Below, one piece after another: positions 23,456 to 33,172 of a stretch of 64,000 bases of DNA. Position 1 is the stretch's first letter. Every line of letters begins with the position of its first letter. Origin of the DNA: Actinomycetota bacterium (GTDB taxonomy: Bacteria > Actinomycetota > Coriobacteriia > Anaerosomatales > Anaerosomataceae). Position numbers and translations under genes: made by a program. The stretch covers positions 1 through 64,000 of the forward strand of contig SBEH01000009.1 in assembly GCA_009668945.1 (NCBI GenBank). Reading direction: 5' to 3'. Below the pieces are notes generated by a model, which searched no databases, was not told where the DNA came from, and saw nothing but the letters and a program-made list of their open reading frames with translations.

Positions 23456-24697
23456 GTGATCACGGTTGAGGACGCGACCGCGCAGGTGCTGTCGCGCATC
23501 TCGGTGCTGAAGCCGGAGCGCGTACCGTTGCTCGCCGCTCTCGGCAGGGTTCTCGCCGAGGACGTCATCTCGGACATCGATGTAGCGCCGTTCGACAACT
23601 CCGCTATGGACGGCTATGCGCTGCGCCACGCCGATGTCGAAGGGGCGACAGAGCAGGCGGCGGTCAGGCTGGCCGTGATCGAGCACATTCCCGCAGGAGT
23701 CCAACCGCAGAAGATGGTCGGTGCCGGTCAGGCGTCGCGCATCATGACTGGGGCACCGGTGCCAGTGGGAGCAGACGCCGTTGTTCGGGTCGAGCGAACC
23801 CGGCCGTGTGAAGGTCAAGGCGGTCCAGGAGGATCCGTTCAGATCCTTACCTCGGCGAAGCTCGGCGAGAACATACGCGGGCGGGGTGAGGAGGTCAAAG
23901 CCGGTGACGCCGTTCTGCTGATCGGGGAGGTAGTGGGCCCTGCGGCGGTCGGCCTCGCCGCCTCGGTGGGTCACGCCGATCTGGCCGTGCACCGTCGTCC
24001 TCGTGTGGCGATCGTTTCCACGGGCGACGAGCTCGTGGACGTGCGGCAGAAGCCGGGCCCCGGGCAGATCCGCAACTCGAACTCGTATTCGCTTGCGGCC
24101 CAGGTGGTCGATGCCGGCGGCGAGCCTCACGTGCTCGGTGTAGCGCGAGACACCGAGGAAAGCACGCGGGCGCTTCTCGGGCGGGCAGGCGAATTCGATC
24201 TCATGGTGACCACGGGTGGAGTCTCGGTGGGGGACTTCGACGTGGTCAAGAAGGTACTCGAGGAGATCGGCGAACTCGACTTCTGGCGTGTGGCGATGCG
24301 CCCCGGGGCGCCCCAGGCCTTCGGCACAATCGGGGGCACGCCGTTCTTCGGGCTCCCGGGCAACCCCACGTCGACCATGGTGGGCTTCGAGCTGTTCGTC
24401 CGCCCCGCGATGCTGAAGATGGCCGGCTTCACCTCGCTCTTCAGGCCGCGCGTGAATGCGACGCTCACCCATGACGTGAGCAAGAAGGTCGACCGCCGCT
24501 ACTTCCTGCGCGCACGGCTCGTCCCCAGCGGCGACGGCACCTACTCGGTAGCCGCGGCCGACAACCAGTCGTCAGCGCTATTGACCGCGATGCATCGCGG
24601 TAACTGCCTGCTGTCGCTGCCGGAGGGTGAGTCCTTCATCCCCGCTGGCTCGACAGTGATGTGCATCCGACTCGACATGGGAGAAGGGACGGCATGA
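23456..24697 (+). CDS. moeA: Molybdopterin molybdotransferase (MoeA)
   Basis: A 413-residue enzyme that inserts molybdate or tungstate into adenylylated molybdopterin. [16 protein letters not shown] and [18 protein letters not shown] are the classic N-terminal motifs, VSTGDELV and [14 protein letters not shown] form the central active site, and FGLPGNPTS is the MPT-binding turn. The usual lysine after PG in the PGKP motif is replaced by alanine ([10 protein letters not shown]), a change at a residue considered active-site in E. coli MoeA. GTG at 23456 follows AGGAAGGAG. The stop overlaps the next gene (ATGA). Confidence 0.9.
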   Translation: MITVEDATAQVLSRISVLKPERVPLLAALGRVLAEDVISDIDVAPFDNSAMDGYALRHADVEGATEQAAVRLAVIEHIPAGVQPQKMVGAGQASRIMTGAPVPVGADAVVRVERTRPCEGQGGPGGSVQILTSAKLGENIRGRGEEVKAGDAVLLIGEVVGPAAVGLAASVGHADLAVHRRPRVAIVSTGDELVDVRQKPGPGQIRNSNSYSLAAQVVDAGGEPHVLGVARDTEESTRALLGRAGEFDLMVTTGGVSVGDFDVVKKVLEEIGELDFWRVAMRPGAPQAFGTIGGTPFFGLPGNPTSTMVGFELFVRPAMLKMAGFTSLFRPRVNATLTHDVSKKVDRRYFLRARLVPSGDGTYSVAAADNQSSALLTAMHRGNCLLSLPEGESFIPAGSTVMCIRLDMGEGTA

Positions 24698-24912
24698 GCA
24701 GCGGGAACCAGAAGTTCGCCGATCCGCGTTGGGCGGGCCAGGTGACTGACGAGATGATGGAGGCCATCAGGGCCAAGGCCGACAACGGCAAGATCACCTG
24801 TCCGGTGCTTCGCAAGTTCGCCGAAGACTCGGGCGTGCCGTACAAGGTCGCAGGTGCGGCCGCGGACGCTGCGGGCGTGCGCGTGCACAACTGCGACCTC
24901 GGGTGCTTCTAG
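24694..24912 (+). CDS. Small protein embedded in the Moco operon
   Basis: A 72-residue protein of unknown function. ATG at 24694 overlaps the moeA stop and the gene ends two bases before mobB, so it is tightly coupled to both. Features: a basic-aromatic start (QKFADPRWAGQV), a KITCPVLRKFAEDSGVPYKV helix-turn-helix-like segment, and a C-terminal cysteine pair (HNCDLGCF). A DNA-binding or metal-trafficking role is possible; no family name is offered. Confidence 0.68.
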   Translation: MSSGNQKFADPRWAGQVTDEMMEAIRAKADNGKITCPVLRKFAEDSGVPYKVAGAAADAAGVRVHNCDLGCF

Positions 24913-24913
24913 C

Positions 24914-25438
24914 GTGTCAGACTCGACCGTCATACCGGTCGTATCCATCGTCGGCAAGAGCGACTCTGGCAAGACGACCTGCATGGAGCGCCTGATCCGG
25001 GCGCTCGCCGATCGAGGTTACCGCGTGGGCAGCGTGAAGCACCATGTGCACGATTTCGACATCGACGTGCCGGGGAAGGACTCCTGGCGCCACGCGAAGG
25101 CGGGGGCCGCTGTCACACTGGTGAGCTCGCCGTCCAAGCTCGGCATGGTGCGGTGCATGGACCACGAGGCGTCGCTCGGGGAGCTGCTCGAACTAGCCGG
25201 GGACGTAGACGTGCTGCTCACCGAGGGGTACCGGCGGGCCGGTGAGGTGCGCATCGAGGTGTCGCGCCGCGCACGCTCGACGGAGCTCGTGTGCAGTCCC
25301 TCGGAGCTGTTCGCAATCGTGACCGACAACACCGAGATCGACACCGGGGATGTGCCCGTATTCGACCTCGACGACGTCGAGGGTCTGGCGGCACTCGTCG
25401 AATCGGCATTCCTTGATAGCAGACGCGATGGCGACTGA
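24914..25438 (+). CDS. mobB: Molybdopterin-guanine dinucleotide biosynthesis protein B
   Basis: A 174-residue P-loop GTPase-like protein (IVGKSDSGKTTCMERLI) that assists MobA in nucleotide attachment. VGSVKHHVHDFDIDVPGKDSW is a hallmark of MobB, and VLLTEGYRRAG carries the Walker B region. GTG at 24914 follows the small protein by one base. The 3' end overlaps moaA by 11 bases. Confidence 0.9.
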   Translation: MSDSTVIPVVSIVGKSDSGKTTCMERLIRALADRGYRVGSVKHHVHDFDIDVPGKDSWRHAKAGAAVTLVSSPSKLGMVRCMDHEASLGELLELAGDVDVLLTEGYRRAGEVRIEVSRRARSTELVCSPSELFAIVTDNTEIDTGDVPVFDLDDVEGLAALVESAFLDSRRDGD

Positions 25439-26450
25439 CGCTTTCGGCAGGCGCATCGACTACCTGCGCATCAGCGTCACCGACCGGTGCAATCTGCGCT
25501 GCGTCTACTGCATGCCGCCGGACGGCGTGCCGTGGAAGACGCACGAGAACATGCTGTCCTTCGAGGAGATCGAGCGGTTCGCGGCGATCGCCGCCGGAGA
25601 GGGCATCAGCAAGATCCGCCTGACCGGGGGCGAGCCGCTCGTGCGCCTTGGCGTCGTGGATCACGTGCGCCGGCTCCGCGAGACCACCAGCATCGAGGCG
25701 ATCGCGCTCACGACCAACGCTACGCTTCTGCCGAAATACGCCGCCGAACTTGCCGACGCCGGACTCAGGCGGATCAACATCTCGCTCGATACGCTCGACC
25801 CGGAGGTGTACGCGCGCGTAACGCGTGGTGGGAAGCTCGCCGACGTCCTGGCAGGAATCGATGTTGCGTTCGAGGCGGGCATGCATCCCGTGAAGCTCAA
25901 CGTGGTCGTCGTGCGCTCGCTCGCGCAGGACCTGATCGGGTTCGCGGGGATGACCTTCGACCGGCCCCTGCACGTACGGTTCATCGAGTACATGCCTGTG
26001 GGCGAAGTGGGGGAGCACAGCTGCACCGGCGCCGAGGCGGACGGATGGACTATCGAGGACCACGTGCCGAGTGATGAGATCCTCACGCGCCTGGCCGCCG
26101 AAGGCGCCGCCGCGGGTCTCGGGGAGCTTGCGCCGGTGCCTCGCGATGACGCTCCCGGCGGCTGGGGGCCGGCGCGCTACTACCGCTTCCCGGGAGCTCA
26201 GGGAACGTTGGGTGTCATCTCGCCCCTCTCGCACCACTTCTGTGGGGAGTGCAACCGTTTGCGCCTGACAGCCGACGGCAAGCTGCGCACGTGTCTGTTC
26301 TCGGATGAGGAGATCGATGTGCTCGACGTCCTTCGTGGAGGTTCGGACGAGGATGTCCGCGCGGTCATCATCGGCGCACTCGCGGCCAAGCCCGAGAGCC
26401 ACAACCAGCGCCTGGGAACGCTTCGGCGGATGTCCCAGATCGGAGGGTGA
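25428..26450 (+). CDS. moaA: GTP 3',8-cyclase (MoaA)
   Basis: A 340-residue radical SAM enzyme catalysing the first step of pterin cofactor synthesis, GTP to 3',8-cyclo-GTP. The radical SAM cluster motif is CNLRCVYC, and a C-terminal 4Fe-4S cluster is built from [18 protein letters not shown]. The protein ends in Gly-Gly (SQIGG), which is needed for activity. It works with MoaC, encoded next. ATG at 25428 lies within the end of mobB. Confidence 0.93.
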   Translation: MATDAFGRRIDYLRISVTDRCNLRCVYCMPPDGVPWKTHENMLSFEEIERFAAIAAGEGISKIRLTGGEPLVRLGVVDHVRRLRETTSIEAIALTTNATLLPKYAAELADAGLRRINISLDTLDPEVYARVTRGGKLADVLAGIDVAFEAGMHPVKLNVVVVRSLAQDLIGFAGMTFDRPLHVRFIEYMPVGEVGEHSCTGAEADGWTIEDHVPSDEILTRLAAEGAAAGLGELAPVPRDDAPGGWGPARYYRFPGAQGTLGVISPLSHHFCGECNRLRLTADGKLRTCLFSDEEIDVLDVLRGGSDEDVRAVIIGALAAKPESHNQRLGTLRRMSQIGG

Positions 26451-26451
26451 C

Positions 26452-26928
26452 ATGAAGGACGGCAAGGACCTCACGCACCTGGACGCATCGGGAGCGGCCC
26501 GGATGGTCGACGTGGCCGACAAGCCCGTGACGCGGCGGCGCGCCGTCGCAGAAGCGGTGGTGCGCATGAAGCCGGAAACGCTCGCGATGATCGTGGAAGC
26601 GCGAGCCCCCAAGGGCGACGTGTTCGCCGTGGCGCGCATCGCGGGCATTCAGGCCGCCAAGCGCACGAGCGACCTCATCCCGCTGTGCCACCCGTTGCCG
26701 ATCACGAGCGTCACGGTGGATCTGCAGGCCGCCGACTCGGCCGTGCTGATCACGGCGGCGGTCGAGACCGACGGTAGGACAGGGATCGAGATGGAAGCGC
26801 TCACCGCCGCCTCGGTCGCGGCGCTGGCACTCTACGACATGTGCAAGGCCGTCGACCGCGGCATGGAGATCGGCACGGTGCGGCTGCTGGAGAAGTCCGG
26901 CGGCGCTTCGGGTACGTGGACACGATAG
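26452..26928 (+). CDS. moaC: Cyclic pyranopterin monophosphate synthase (MoaC)
   Basis: A 158-residue enzyme that completes the conversion begun by Moa[16 protein letters not shown] and [20 protein letters not shown] contain the active-site residues, and YDMCKAVDR closes the domain. ATG at 26452 follows GGAGGGT, one base after the moaA stop. Confidence 0.93.
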   Translation: MKDGKDLTHLDASGAARMVDVADKPVTRRRAVAEAVVRMKPETLAMIVEARAPKGDVFAVARIAGIQAAKRTSDLIPLCHPLPITSVTVDLQAADSAVLITAAVETDGRTGIEMEALTAASVAALALYDMCKAVDRGMEIGTVRLLEKSGGASGTWTR

Positions 26929-26942
26929 AAGGAGCGACGCCG

Positions 26943-27386
26943 ATGGCCGCAACGGTCACGTCAGTGAACCTTTCTGCCAAGAAGACCGTGCGCAAGACGC
27001 CCGGTACGTACGGGACGCTCGTCGTCAGCCGCGGCTTCGAGGGCGATGCACATGCTGGCGACTGGCACCGTCAGGTGAGTCTGCTCGCCGAGGAGTCGAT
27101 CGCGAAGATGCAGGCGAAGGGGCTCGACGTCGACGCAGGGGACTTCGCCGAGAACATCACGACCCGCGGGATCGACCTGGTCACCCTTCCCGTCGGAACG
27201 CGGCTTCGCATTGGCGATACTCTCCTCGAGGTGAGTCAGATCGGCAAGGAGTGCCACACGAAGTGCGCGATCTACTACCAGGCAGGTGACTGCGTCATGC
27301 CGAAGGAAGGCATATTCGCTACCGTTGTCGAAGGTGGGCCTGTCAACGTCGGCGATGAGATCGCCGTTGTGGAGGAGAGCGCATAG
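26943..27386 (+). CDS. MOSC domain protein
   Basis: A 147-residue MOSC protein, a cysteine-bearing fold in cofactor sulfurases and related enzymes. GTLVVSRGFEGDAHAGDWHRQVSLL and DFAENITTRGIDLVTLPVGTRLRIG are typical; the likely sulfur-carrying cysteines are in GKECHTKCAIYYQAGDC. In this operon it may hold or hand over sulfur or metal to the pterin cofactor. ATG at 26943 follows AGAAGGAG. Confidence 0.87.
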   Translation: MAATVTSVNLSAKKTVRKTPGTYGTLVVSRGFEGDAHAGDWHRQVSLLAEESIAKMQAKGLDVDAGDFAENITTRGIDLVTLPVGTRLRIGDTLLEVSQIGKECHTKCAIYYQAGDCVMPKEGIFATVVEGGPVNVGDEIAVVEESA

Positions 27387-27387
27387 C

Positions 27388-27867
27388 ATGACGCGGCTTC
27401 GTATCGGCGTCCTCACATGCTCGGACTCGCGTACCGAGGCCGACGACACGGCCGGAGCGGCGCTCCGGGAGCTCACGGTTGCGCGCGGATGGGAGCCCGC
27501 CGCATACGCCATCGTGTCCGATGATGCCGACGCGATCGCTGCCGCGCTCGTGTCGATGGCCGACTCCGCGGGCTGCGATGTCATCCTGACCGCGGGCGGA
27601 ACGGGACTCTCTCTGCGAGACCATTGCCCCGAGGCCACCCTGTCGGTGGCCGACCGGCCCGTGCCGGGAATCGCCGAAGCGATCCGCGCCGAGAGCCTTG
27701 CGATCACCAAGCGCGCGATGCTCTCTCGCGGCGTGGCCGCTCAGCGCGAGAGAACTCTCATCATCAACCTTCCGGGCAGCGAGAAGGCGGCGCGCGAGGG
27801 GTTCGCGATCGTAGCCGATCAACTCGAGCATGCCGTGGAGATGATCGCCGGCGGAGGGCACGCCTGA
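27388..27867 (+). CDS. Molybdopterin adenylyltransferase family protein (MogA/MoaB)
   Basis: A 159-residue MogA/MoaB-type protein that adenylylates molybdopterin before MoeA inserts the metal. ILTAGGTGLSLRDHCPEAT contains the conserved TGGTG loop and the R-D-x-T-P-E-A variant, and INLPGSEKAAREGF is the nucleotide-binding turn. It starts one base after the MOSC gene stop. Whether to call it MogA or MoaB cannot be settled by eye. Confidence 0.87.
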   Translation: MTRLRIGVLTCSDSRTEADDTAGAALRELTVARGWEPAAYAIVSDDADAIAAALVSMADSAGCDVILTAGGTGLSLRDHCPEATLSVADRPVPGIAEAIRAESLAITKRAMLSRGVAAQRERTLIINLPGSEKAAREGFAIVADQLEHAVEMIAGGGHA

Positions 27868-27869
27868 GC

Positions 27870-29024
27870 ATGGCCGACACCCGAGCCATACGTTACTTCG
27901 ATCATGCTGCGACCTCCTGGCCGAAGCCACCGGTGGTGGCGGAGTCGATGATCCGGGCGATGGAAGATGCCGGTGGCAACCCCGGGCGCAGCGCGCACGA
28001 GCTCGGCCTGGCGGCCGCGCGCACGGTCGAGCGCGCGCGAAGCGCTGTCGCCTCGCTCCTGGGAGCCACCGACCCCCGAGATATCGCATTCGTGCCGGGC
28101 TGCACCGAGGCGCTGAACCTCGTTCTCAAGGGCGGGCTGAAGCCAGGCGACCGGGTGATCGTCTCGTCTGTGGAGCATAACGCCGTTGTGCGCCCCTTGG
28201 CGGCGCTTGCAGAGGCCGGCATCGAGGTCATTCGCGTCGCTTCCGATGAGGAGGGGCTGATCGATCCGGACGCCGTCGAACTCGTCTTGCGCGAGCAGCC
28301 GGCGCGGATGGTGGTCTGCCAGCACGCGTCCAACGTGACGGGAGCCATCCAGCCGGTCGGAGACATCGCCGATATCGCGCACGAGCACGGGGCGGTGTTC
28401 GTTGTCGACGGCGCGCAGTCGGCCGGGCACCTGCGAATCGACCTCACGGATCTAGGCGCCGATGCGTACGCGGCACCGGGACACAAGGGCCTGCTCGGCC
28501 CGCAAGGGGTGGGCGTGCTGTACCTCGCGCGGGGATTCGAGCCCCAGGAGCTGGTGCAAGGCGGCAGTGGCGGGCGATCGGAGGACTCACGACAGCCGAG
28601 GACGCGTCCCGAGCGCTACGAGGCGGGTACGCCGAACACCTTCGGGATCGCCGGGCTCGGTGCTGCTGCCGAGTACCTTCGCGCGCATGGTGACGAGATA
28701 CGCGCCCGCGAGCGGACGCTGATCCGCCGCCTGGTCGATGGGCTCTCGGACATCGCCGGCATCCGTGTGCTGGGTCCGCGCGCGGGTTCCGAACGCGTGC
28801 CGGTAGCGAGCGTCGTGCACTCGACCCGGGAGCCCGACGAGATCGCCTTCGCTCTCGACCGGCGATACGGGATCGCGGTTCGAGCGGGTGTCCACTGCAG
28901 CCCCTGGACCCACGAAGCCATTGGGACGGCGGAGACCGGAGCCGTGCGGTTCAGCGTCGGATGGAGCACCACCGACGACGACATCGAGGTCGCGCTTCAG
29001 GCGATGGCGGAGGCGTGCGCGTGA
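27870..29024 (+). CDS. Cysteine desulfurase family protein
   Basis: A 384-residue class V aminotransferase-fold enzyme that strips sulfur (or selenium) from cysteine. YFDHAATSWPKPP opens the protein, FVVDGAQSAGH carries the cofactor aspartate and serine, APGHKGLLGPQGVG contains the PLP lysine, and VRAGVHCSPWTHEAIGT the catalytic cysteine. The likely job is to supply sulfur to FdhD and the pterin cofactor; a selenium role is also possible given the DUF3343 partner. The stop overlaps the next start (GTGA). Confidence 0.88.
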   Translation: MADTRAIRYFDHAATSWPKPPVVAESMIRAMEDAGGNPGRSAHELGLAAARTVERARSAVASLLGATDPRDIAFVPGCTEALNLVLKGGLKPGDRVIVSSVEHNAVVRPLAALAEAGIEVIRVASDEEGLIDPDAVELVLREQPARMVVCQHASNVTGAIQPVGDIADIAHEHGAVFVVDGAQSAGHLRIDLTDLGADAYAAPGHKGLLGPQGVGVLYLARGFEPQELVQGGSGGRSEDSRQPRTRPERYEAGTPNTFGIAGLGAAAEYLRAHGDEIRARERTLIRRLVDGLSDIAGIRVLGPRAGSERVPVASVVHSTREPDEIAFALDRRYGIAVRAGVHCSPWTHEAIGTAETGAVRFSVGWSTTDDDIEVALQAMAEACA

Positions 29025-29266
29025 AGTCCGAGAAGGCGGAGTTCACCGTGTTCGGCTTCGCGGGCACGCACGATGCACTCAGGGCAGAGGACGTGCTGCT
29101 CGAAGCTGCGGTCGATGTCGTTCTGATTCCTACGCCGCGCGCCCTGGGTTCGCTGTGCGGGTTCGCGGTCCGAGTCCCCTCTCCGGAGAGGATCGCCGCG
29201 ATTGAAGCTCTGCACGCGGCGATGCTGTCTCCGGACGGTGAGATCAAGGTTATGGACCGGATCTAG
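29021..29266 (+). CDS. DUF3343 domain protein
   Basis: An 81-residue small protein: FTVFGFAGTHDALRAEDVLLEA, then VVLIPTPRALGSLCGFAVRVP with the single conserved cysteine. DUF3343 proteins are often found beside cysteine desulfurases or selenium-metabolism genes, and may accept the released persulfide. GTG at 29021 overlaps the desulfurase stop. It is the last gene of the tungsten/molybdenum operon. Confidence 0.8.
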   Translation: MKSEKAEFTVFGFAGTHDALRAEDVLLEAAVDVVLIPTPRALGSLCGFAVRVPSPERIAAIEALHAAMLSPDGEIKVMDRI

Positions 29267-29278
29267 CGCCGACGGGCG

Positions 29279-30316
29279 CTATTTCACGATGAACACTGGA
29301 GTACCGACCTGCACGCGGTCGTAGAGGTCCTCGATGTCCCAGCGGTGCATCCTCATGCAGCCGTGCGAGGCAGCCGTGCCGATCGAGCTGTCCTTGCTCG
29401 TACCGTGGATCCTGATGCCCGGTGCATCCAGGTTCAGTGCCCGGGTGCCCAGCGGGTTGTTCGGACCCGGCGGGATCGACCGCGGCATTCCTGCGGCCCA
29501 TGCCGACCCCGGGTTCGACCACGTTGGCATGTAGCGTTTCTCCACTATCCGGAAGTTGCCGCGGGGAGTTGGGAACCCCGGAGCTCCAACTGCCACGCCG
29601 TAGTCCTTCACAAGCGCGCCATCGTCCCAGAGGTATAAGCGCCTCTCGGAGATGTCGACCAGGATGGCCGGGCCGAGGTCGTCTTCAGTGACTTCGGGCT
29701 CCGTGTAGAGAACGGCGAGCTCCACCGTCTTGTCTCCGGCGGTGAGCGCCTCCTCGAGCAGTGCGGTGGTCTCCTCGCGATCGACGGTCTCGCCCGTCCG
29801 GGACGGTACGGCGACCATGACTTCGGCTTCCACCGTCATCGTCGCGTCCGAGGGCGTCGTGTCCACTGACTCGGCCACTTCGTCCAGCCACGCCGCGATC
29901 TCCGTCCGATCCAGTGTGAGTGAGACCGGCACGTCCTCGCCGCTCGGTCGGACGAGCACGCGGTCGGCGATCCGGTACGGAAGCAGCGCGTCACCGCGGG
30001 GCGCGAAGGCCGTCTCCACCATGCCTGCGACATCGACGGATATCATCGAACCCGCGTTCAAGGTGAAGGACCGGTCTCCGTGGACCACGGTCACCGGTTC
30101 GGCGAGCGGTTCCGCCACATCCGCAGTCACTCGCTCGCGGGCTTGTTCACGCGTGAGTCCGGAAACGTCGACTCCCGCCACTGAAGCACCCTCGGGCAGG
30201 ATCTCGCGCGTCAGGTAGTCGTCTGCGATTGCGAACGCGCCGCCTCCTGCAATCAGGAACAACGCAATCGCGCCAATCAATGCGATGATACGAACCAAGA
30301 GCGACGCGCGACGCAT
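29279..30316 (-). CDS. L,D-transpeptidase with N-terminal PG-binding (VanW-type) domain
   Basis: A 345-residue cell-wall cross-linking enzyme. One N-terminal transmembrane segment (IIALIGAIALFLIAGGGAFA) is followed by a putative peptidoglycan-binding domain (GVDVSGLTREQARERV onward). A C-terminal YkuD domain with IHGTSKDSSIGTAASHGCMR carries the catalytic H-x(~16)-SHGC-R motif. It makes 3-3 peptide cross-links or anchors proteins. It converges on the Moco operon with a 12-base gap. ATG at 30316 has GGGAG upstream. Confidence 0.87.
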   Translation of the reverse strand: MRRASLLVRIIALIGAIALFLIAGGGAFAIADDYLTREILPEGASVAGVDVSGLTREQARERVTADVAEPLAEPVTVVHGDRSFTLNAGSMISVDVAGMVETAFAPRGDALLPYRIADRVLVRPSGEDVPVSLTLDRTEIAAWLDEVAESVDTTPSDATMTVEAEVMVAVPSRTGETVDREETTALLEEALTAGDKTVELAVLYTEPEVTEDDLGPAILVDISERRLYLWDDGALVKDYGVAVGAPGFPTPRGNFRIVEKRYMPTWSNPGSAWAAGMPRSIPPGPNNPLGTRALNLDAPGIRIHGTSKDSSIGTAASHGCMRMHRWDIEDLYDRVQVGTPVFIVK

Positions 30317-30354
30317 GGAGGACTCCCGAGTGCGGGTGCCGGACGGTTCCGCAT

Positions 30355-30383
30355 ATTCTACTTGCGTGGGGGACTTCCGTGAA
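30355..30383 (-). promoter_or_regulatory. Promoter of the L,D-transpeptidase gene
   Basis: On the minus strand TTCACG (30383-30378) and TAGAAT (30360-30355) are separated by 17 bases, 39 bases before the start codon. Confidence 0.6.
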
Positions 30384-30433
30384 GTCCGACGCGGACCGGT
30401 CGGCCGTACGTGGCGGTAGCACAGTGAGGTGAC

Positions 30434-31282
30434 ATGCCCGAGGAGCCTATCGACAACGTGTACCGCGGCAACCTCGCCCGGCTGCTGGAGAAGGTGCGCG
30501 ACGAGCGCGGGCTCGACCTGAAGCAGTACCGAACGAGGTACGTGGAGCGGCGCGTGGCTGTCCGCTTGAGTGCCGTCGGTGTGCGCACTTACCAGCAGTA
30601 TGCGGCGTATCTGGACAAGCACCCCGGGGAGTATGCGAAGCTGCTCGACGCTCTCACGATCAACGTCACCCAGTTCTTCCGCGATCCCACCGTGTACGAG
30701 GTGTTCCGCAGGGACGTCATCCCCGCGTTGCTCGAGACGAAGCGCGCGCGCCACCAGCGGATAGTGCGGCTGTGGTCCGCGGGCTGTGCGACCGGCGAGG
30801 AACCGTACTCGTTGGCGATGTCGATGCTGGATGGCATTGCCCGCACGAGATCAGACGCCTCACTGCTGACGGTGATCGGCACGGATATCGACACCACGGC
30901 GCTCGCTGTCGCGAAGCGCGGCGAGTATCCTGTCCGCGAACTCCAGCACATACCGTCTTTCGATCAGCGGAGGTACGTAGACACCGCCGGTGAGGTCTTC
31001 CGGCTCAAGCCGGAAGTCATGCGGGTTTGTCGGTTCCGGTACTTGAATCTGTTCGAGTCCCCGCCGATACACGGTATCGATATCGTGTTCTGCAGGAACG
31101 TGTTCATCTACTTCAACCGAGAGGATCAAGAGCGCATGGTAGGGGCGTTCTGGGAGGCGCTGACCAGGGGCGGCTACCTGGTGCTCGGCAGATCCGAGCG
31201 ACTGGCTCCCGCGATCGCCAGGCGCTTCGAGATCGTGAGCAGCCGTGAGCGCATCTTTCGAAAGCCGCCGAAGCTGCTTTGA
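30434..31282 (+). CDS. cheR: Chemotaxis protein methyltransferase
   Basis: A 282-residue SAM-dependent enzyme that methylates glutamates on chemoreceptors. It has the N-terminal all-helical part (KVRDERGLDLKQYRTRYVERR), VTQFFRDPTVYEVF, the SAM site LWSAGCATGEEPYSLAM, the acidic TDIDTTALAVAKRGEY and FCRNVFIYFNREDQERM. It leads the che operon. ATG at 30434. Confidence 0.92.
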   Translation: MPEEPIDNVYRGNLARLLEKVRDERGLDLKQYRTRYVERRVAVRLSAVGVRTYQQYAAYLDKHPGEYAKLLDALTINVTQFFRDPTVYEVFRRDVIPALLETKRARHQRIVRLWSAGCATGEEPYSLAMSMLDGIARTRSDASLLTVIGTDIDTTALAVAKRGEYPVRELQHIPSFDQRRYVDTAGEVFRLKPEVMRVCRFRYLNLFESPPIHGIDIVFCRNVFIYFNREDQERMVGAFWEALTRGGYLVLGRSERLAPAIARRFEIVSSRERIFRKPPKLL

Positions 31283-31355
31283 GCGGCGGTGTTTTGCTAT
31301 CTTAGAGCGTTAGGATGTGGACCAGAGTGGTGCGTGACACTGAGGAGGTATCCGG

Positions 31356-32696
31356 ATGCCGCAAGCCTACCGGTCGAGCCAGATAAAGCACGGACTATCG
31401 TTCACGTTCACGCTGTTCACCTGGGCCACCATCGGCCCGGCGGTCACTTTCGGCCTCACGGTCACGGGCCTGTTTGCGCTGTTCGTGCTCAAGATCGACT
31501 CGGCGAAATTGTTCGCCGTCGCGGTGTTCGGTGGACTCGCGATGGCCTTGTGTGCAATACCGGGTCAGCTGATGTGGCGGACCGCGTTCAAGCGGCGGGT
31601 CCTCGAGCCACTTCGCGACCTCGGCGCCGTGATGCTTGAAGCGGGCAAGGGCGATCTGACCGTGCAGGCGACCGCGCCCAACGAGGATGAGATCGGCTTG
31701 CTCGTCAACGAGTGCAACGGGCTCATCACGTCCCTGGCCGAGATTGCGGGTCAGGTCCGCCGGTCGTCTGAGGCGGTGACCAACTCCGCCACGCAGCTGT
31801 CGGCCTCCTCGGAGGAGATCAACGCGTCCTCGATGGAGATCTCGTCCTCCGTGCAGCAGATCGCGCATGGCGCCGAACTGCAGTCGCGCAAGGTCGAGGA
31901 GACCTCCGCCGCCATGCAGAACATCTCGTCAAGCATCGATGACGTGGCCAAGCGAGCGGTAGAGGCGAGCGGCACGAGTGACGAAGCCGCACAGGCCGCC
32001 GTCAAGGGCATGCAGGCGACGCAAGAGGCCATCACGAAGATCGTCGAGATCAGCGCTGCGATCACCCAGCTGGCGGAGTCCGTCGAGAGCCTCGGACGCC
32101 GTTCCGCCGAGATCGGCGGCATCGTCGACGTGATCACTACCATCGCCGACCAGACGAACCTGCTCTCGCTCAATGCGGCGATCGAGGCCGCCCGCGCCGG
32201 AGAATCGGGGCGCGGCTTCTCGGTCGTGGCCGAGGAGGTCAGGAAGCTGGCCGAGGGCTCCGGGAAGGCGGCCGAGCAGATCGGCGAGCTGATCAAGGAC
32301 GTGCAGTCCGAGACGGCCAAGGCTCTCAAGTACATGGAACTCGGCACGAGTGAGGTTCATCAGGGTGCCGAGGTCGTCGAGCGAAGCGGCGATGCTCTGC
32401 GTCAGATCACCGACGCTGTCACTCGCACCGCGGCCCTCGCGCAGGAGATAGCGGCAGCCACCGCTGAGCAGGCGCGCCGTACCTCCGAGGTCGATCGTGC
32501 TATGCACGACATTGCGGCCGTAGTGGAGCAGAACGCCGCAAGCGCCCAGGAGACCGCAGCTGCGGCCCAGCAGCAGACCGCGTGCATGGAGGAGATCTCC
32601 TCCTCGGCGCAAGATCTTGCCGATATGGCGCGCCGCCTGGAGGAGTCCGCGCTTCAGTTCCACCTCGACAAGGAGTCCGCGTGGACGGGGGCGTAG
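31356..32696 (+). CDS. Methyl-accepting chemotaxis protein (no sensor domain)
   Basis: A 446-residue receptor. Two transmembrane helices near residues 20-45 and 55-75 are joined by a very short loop, so there is no extracellular sensor domain. A HAMP region and the long cytoplasmic coiled coil follow; the hairpin tip is [20 protein letters not shown] with [10 protein letters not shown]. It may sense membrane or cytoplasmic state, or be driven by an external partner. It overlaps cheW at its 3' end. Confidence 0.9.
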   Translation: MPQAYRSSQIKHGLSFTFTLFTWATIGPAVTFGLTVTGLFALFVLKIDSAKLFAVAVFGGLAMALCAIPGQLMWRTAFKRRVLEPLRDLGAVMLEAGKGDLTVQATAPNEDEIGLLVNECNGLITSLAEIAGQVRRSSEAVTNSATQLSASSEEINASSMEISSSVQQIAHGAELQSRKVEETSAAMQNISSSIDDVAKRAVEASGTSDEAAQAAVKGMQATQEAITKIVEISAAITQLAESVESLGRRSAEIGGIVDVITTIADQTNLLSLNAAIEAARAGESGRGFSVVAEEVRKLAEGSGKAAEQIGELIKDVQSETAKALKYMELGTSEVHQGAEVVERSGDALRQITDAVTRTAALAQEIAAATAEQARRTSEVDRAMHDIAAVVEQNAASAQETAAAAQQQTACMEEISSSAQDLADMARRLEESALQFHLDKESAWTGA

Positions 32697-33172
32697 GGGG
32701 CGCTCAAACGCAGTACGTGCTGTTCGGGCTGTGCGATGAGGAGTACGGCCTTCCGATCGCGCGCGTCCAGAGCATCATCCGCTATGAGCAGCCGACGCCG
32801 GTCCCGCACGCGCCGCAGGGCATCGAGGGAGTGTTCAACCTCCGTGGCCAGGTTCTGCCGCTGATTGATCTCGGCTGGCGGCTCCGGGGGGAGCCGATAA
32901 CGCCGACAGCCGCATCGCGGATCATCGTCGCCGAGAGTGCTGCGGGCTCCATCGGGCTCGCCGTCGACCTGGTGCACGAGGTAGCGAACCTGGACTCCGA
33001 CGAGATCCGCCCCGCCCCGGAGGCGGCAGTGGCGAGCGATATGGCCGAGGCGTTCGTCGGCGTGGTCAACTATGAAGACCGGCTCATCATCCTGCTAGAT
33101 CCGGACAAGGCGCTGCCCAAGCCGGTCATCGGAGTCGGTGGAGCCCCCCAGGAGGCTGATTCGGATGTCTAG
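32681..33172 (+). CDS. cheW: Chemotaxis coupling protein
   Basis: A 163-residue CheW that bridges receptor and Che[45 protein letters not shown] and LAVDLVHEV are typical. GTG at 32681 lies within the end of the MCP gene and is preceded by AAGGAG. Confidence 0.9.
   Translation: MDGGVGGAQTQYVLFGLCDEEYGLPIARVQSIIRYEQPTPVPHAPQGIEGVFNLRGQVLPLIDLGWRLRGEPITPTAASRIIVAESAAGSIGLAVDLVHEVANLDSDEIRPAPEAAVASDMAEAFVGVVNYEDRLIILLDPDKALPKPVIGVGGAPQEADSDV

Noticed and set aside
23123-26648. Long minus-strand ORFs opposite moeA and moaA
   Set aside because: They overlap genes with full sets of catalytic motifs and have typical high-GC shadow composition.
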